Shown piece after piece: positions 5,977-6,668 of a stretch of 6,668 nt of DNA; the first letter of the stretch is position 1, and each line of letters opens with the position of its first letter. A program made the translations under genes and the position numbers. The notes under the pieces are model-generated. The model was not told where the DNA came from and searched no databases. It was given only the letters and a program-made list of their open reading frames with translations. The DNA is from an uncultured Burkholderiales bacterium (GTDB lineage: Bacteria > Pseudomonadota > Gammaproteobacteria > Burkholderiales > Burkholderiaceae_C), in contig CAIODE010000210.1 in NCBI GenBank assembly GCA_903856875.1, positions 1-6,668 of the forward strand, given 5' to 3'.

Positions 5977-6668
5977 ATGAAATTTGAAGAATTGAATTTG
6001 GCTCCGGCCATTTTGCAGGCCGTGCAAGAGCAAGGCTACGACACACCCACGCCTGTCCAGGCTCAAGCGATTCCCATCGTCTTGGCAGGACACGACCTCT
6101 TGGCTGGGGCTCAAACCGGCACCGGCAAAACAGCAGCATTCATGCTGCCCATCTTGCACAAACTGAGCTTGTCAGAGGCAGGTCGGAATAAATTTGGCGG
6201 CAAAGCCATTCGCGCGTTGGTGCTCACGCCCACACGCGAATTGGCCGCCCAGATTGAAGAGTCCGCCAAAGATTACGGCAAATACCTCAGCCTGCAGTCT
6301 ACCGTTGTGTTTGGTGGCGTTGGCATGAAACCCCAAGTGGATCGCGTCAAGCGCGGCGTCGATGTCTTAGTGGCCACCCCAGGCCGCTTGCTCGACTTGC
6401 AAGGCCAAGGCCTGCTCGATTTGTCAAGCATTGAAATTTTGGTCTTGGACGAAGCCGACCGAATGCTCGACATGGGTTTTCTTCCTTCCATCCGACAAAT
6501 CGTCCGGCAGATGCCGCAGAAGCGTCAGACGCTCATGTTCTCCGCGACGCTGTCCAAAGAGATCGAACAACTCACGCATGAGTTCCAACGCTCGCCCAAA
6601 ATCGTTCAGATCGGACGACGCGCCAATCCTGCCGAGACTGTGACGCAACTCGTCTATGAAGTGCCAAA
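5977..6668 (+). CDS. rhlE: RhlE-type DEAD-box RNA helicase (3' part outside window)
   Basis: ATP-dependent RNA helicase of the DEAD-box superfamily 2; bacterial members act in RNA unwinding, ribosome assembly and RNA turnover, often in the cold. 230 codons are present: the whole first RecA-like domain, with the second domain (motifs IV-VI) off the right edge. Motifs in order: Q motif with Gln28 (YDTPTPVQAQAIP), motif I AQTGTGKT (45-52), Ia PTREL (85-89), GG (113-114), Ib TPGR (134-137), II DEAD (158-161) and III SAT (189-191). The ATG at 5977 gives MKFEELNLAP, a normal family N terminus; an in-frame ATG at 5953 would add eight residues (MRRFWRDI) and is less likely. Neither start has a clear Shine-Dalgarno. 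The gene is divergent from the solute-binding-protein gene and has a structured leader. Assignment to RhlE rather than DbpA, SrmB or CsdA rests on the overall N-terminal pattern and would need the C-terminal tail. Confidence 0.92.
   Translation, partial: MKFEELNLAPAILQAVQEQGYDTPTPVQAQAIPIVLAGHDLLAGAQTGTGKTAAFMLPILHKLSLSEAGRNKFGGKAIRALVLTPTRELAAQIEESAKDYGKYLSLQSTVVFGGVGMKPQVDRVKRGVDVLVATPGRLLDLQGQGLLDLSSIEILVLDEADRMLDMGFLPSIRQIVRQMPQKRQTLMFSATLSKEIEQLTHEFQRSPKIVQIGRRANPAETVTQLVYEVP

Noticed and set aside
5760..6159. Two minus-strand open frames (83 and 128 codons) across the leader and the helicase start.
   Set aside because: Their beginnings are antisense to conserved helicase codons and the rest matches the hairpin-forming leader; no family pattern or ribosome binding site was seen.
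1..6668. CRISPR arrays, tRNA or rRNA genes, insertion-sequence ends or phage integration sites.
   Set aside because: No regularly spaced repeats, tRNA-like folds, transposase motifs or flanking duplications were seen.

Overview
The window looks like a chromosomal segment of a betaproteobacterium. My best guess is Burkholderiales, possibly Comamonadaceae, because of the mid-range GC content, the style of the RecC and RhlE proteins, and the solute-binding-protein/hybrid-kinase pair. This placement is inference from protein character, not from a marker gene. Four genes fill the window and there are no tRNA or rRNA genes, insertion sequences, CRISPR arrays or phage genes.

Region 1 (1-2119, minus strand) is the first 706 codons of recC, the gamma subunit of exodeoxyribonuclease V (RecBCD). 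The gene runs off the left edge, and the frame was checked codon by codon and is open throughout. Region 2 (2120-2194) is a 75-bp gap holding a hairpin that may be the terminator of the gene upstream of recC.

Region 3 (2195-4819, minus) is an 874-aa membrane hybrid sensor histidine kinase: two membrane segments around a periplasmic sensor domain, a HisKA/HATPase core, a degenerate receiver and an intact receiver. Region 4 (4832-5689, minus) lies directly upstream and encodes a secreted family 3 solute-binding protein. The two genes are in the same reading frame, separated by one TAA and four sense codons, and the kinase appears to start at TTG. They probably form one ligand-sensing unit in which the binding protein presents or reports a small amino-acid-like ligand to the kinase. 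No ABC permease or ATPase gene is in the window.

Region 5 (5690-5976) is a divergent intergenic region. Its left third is very AT-rich and probably contains the promoters; its right two thirds hold a chain of hairpins that would form a structured 5' leader. Region 6 (5977-6668, plus) is the first 230 codons of an RhlE-type DEAD-box RNA helicase and runs off the right edge.

No wholly new system is evident. The points most worth a second look are the single-stop junction between binding protein and kinase, the structured rhlE leader, substitutions at RecC positions that correspond to Chi-contacting residues, and an in-frame 9-bp tandem repeat in the linker between the two receiver domains.
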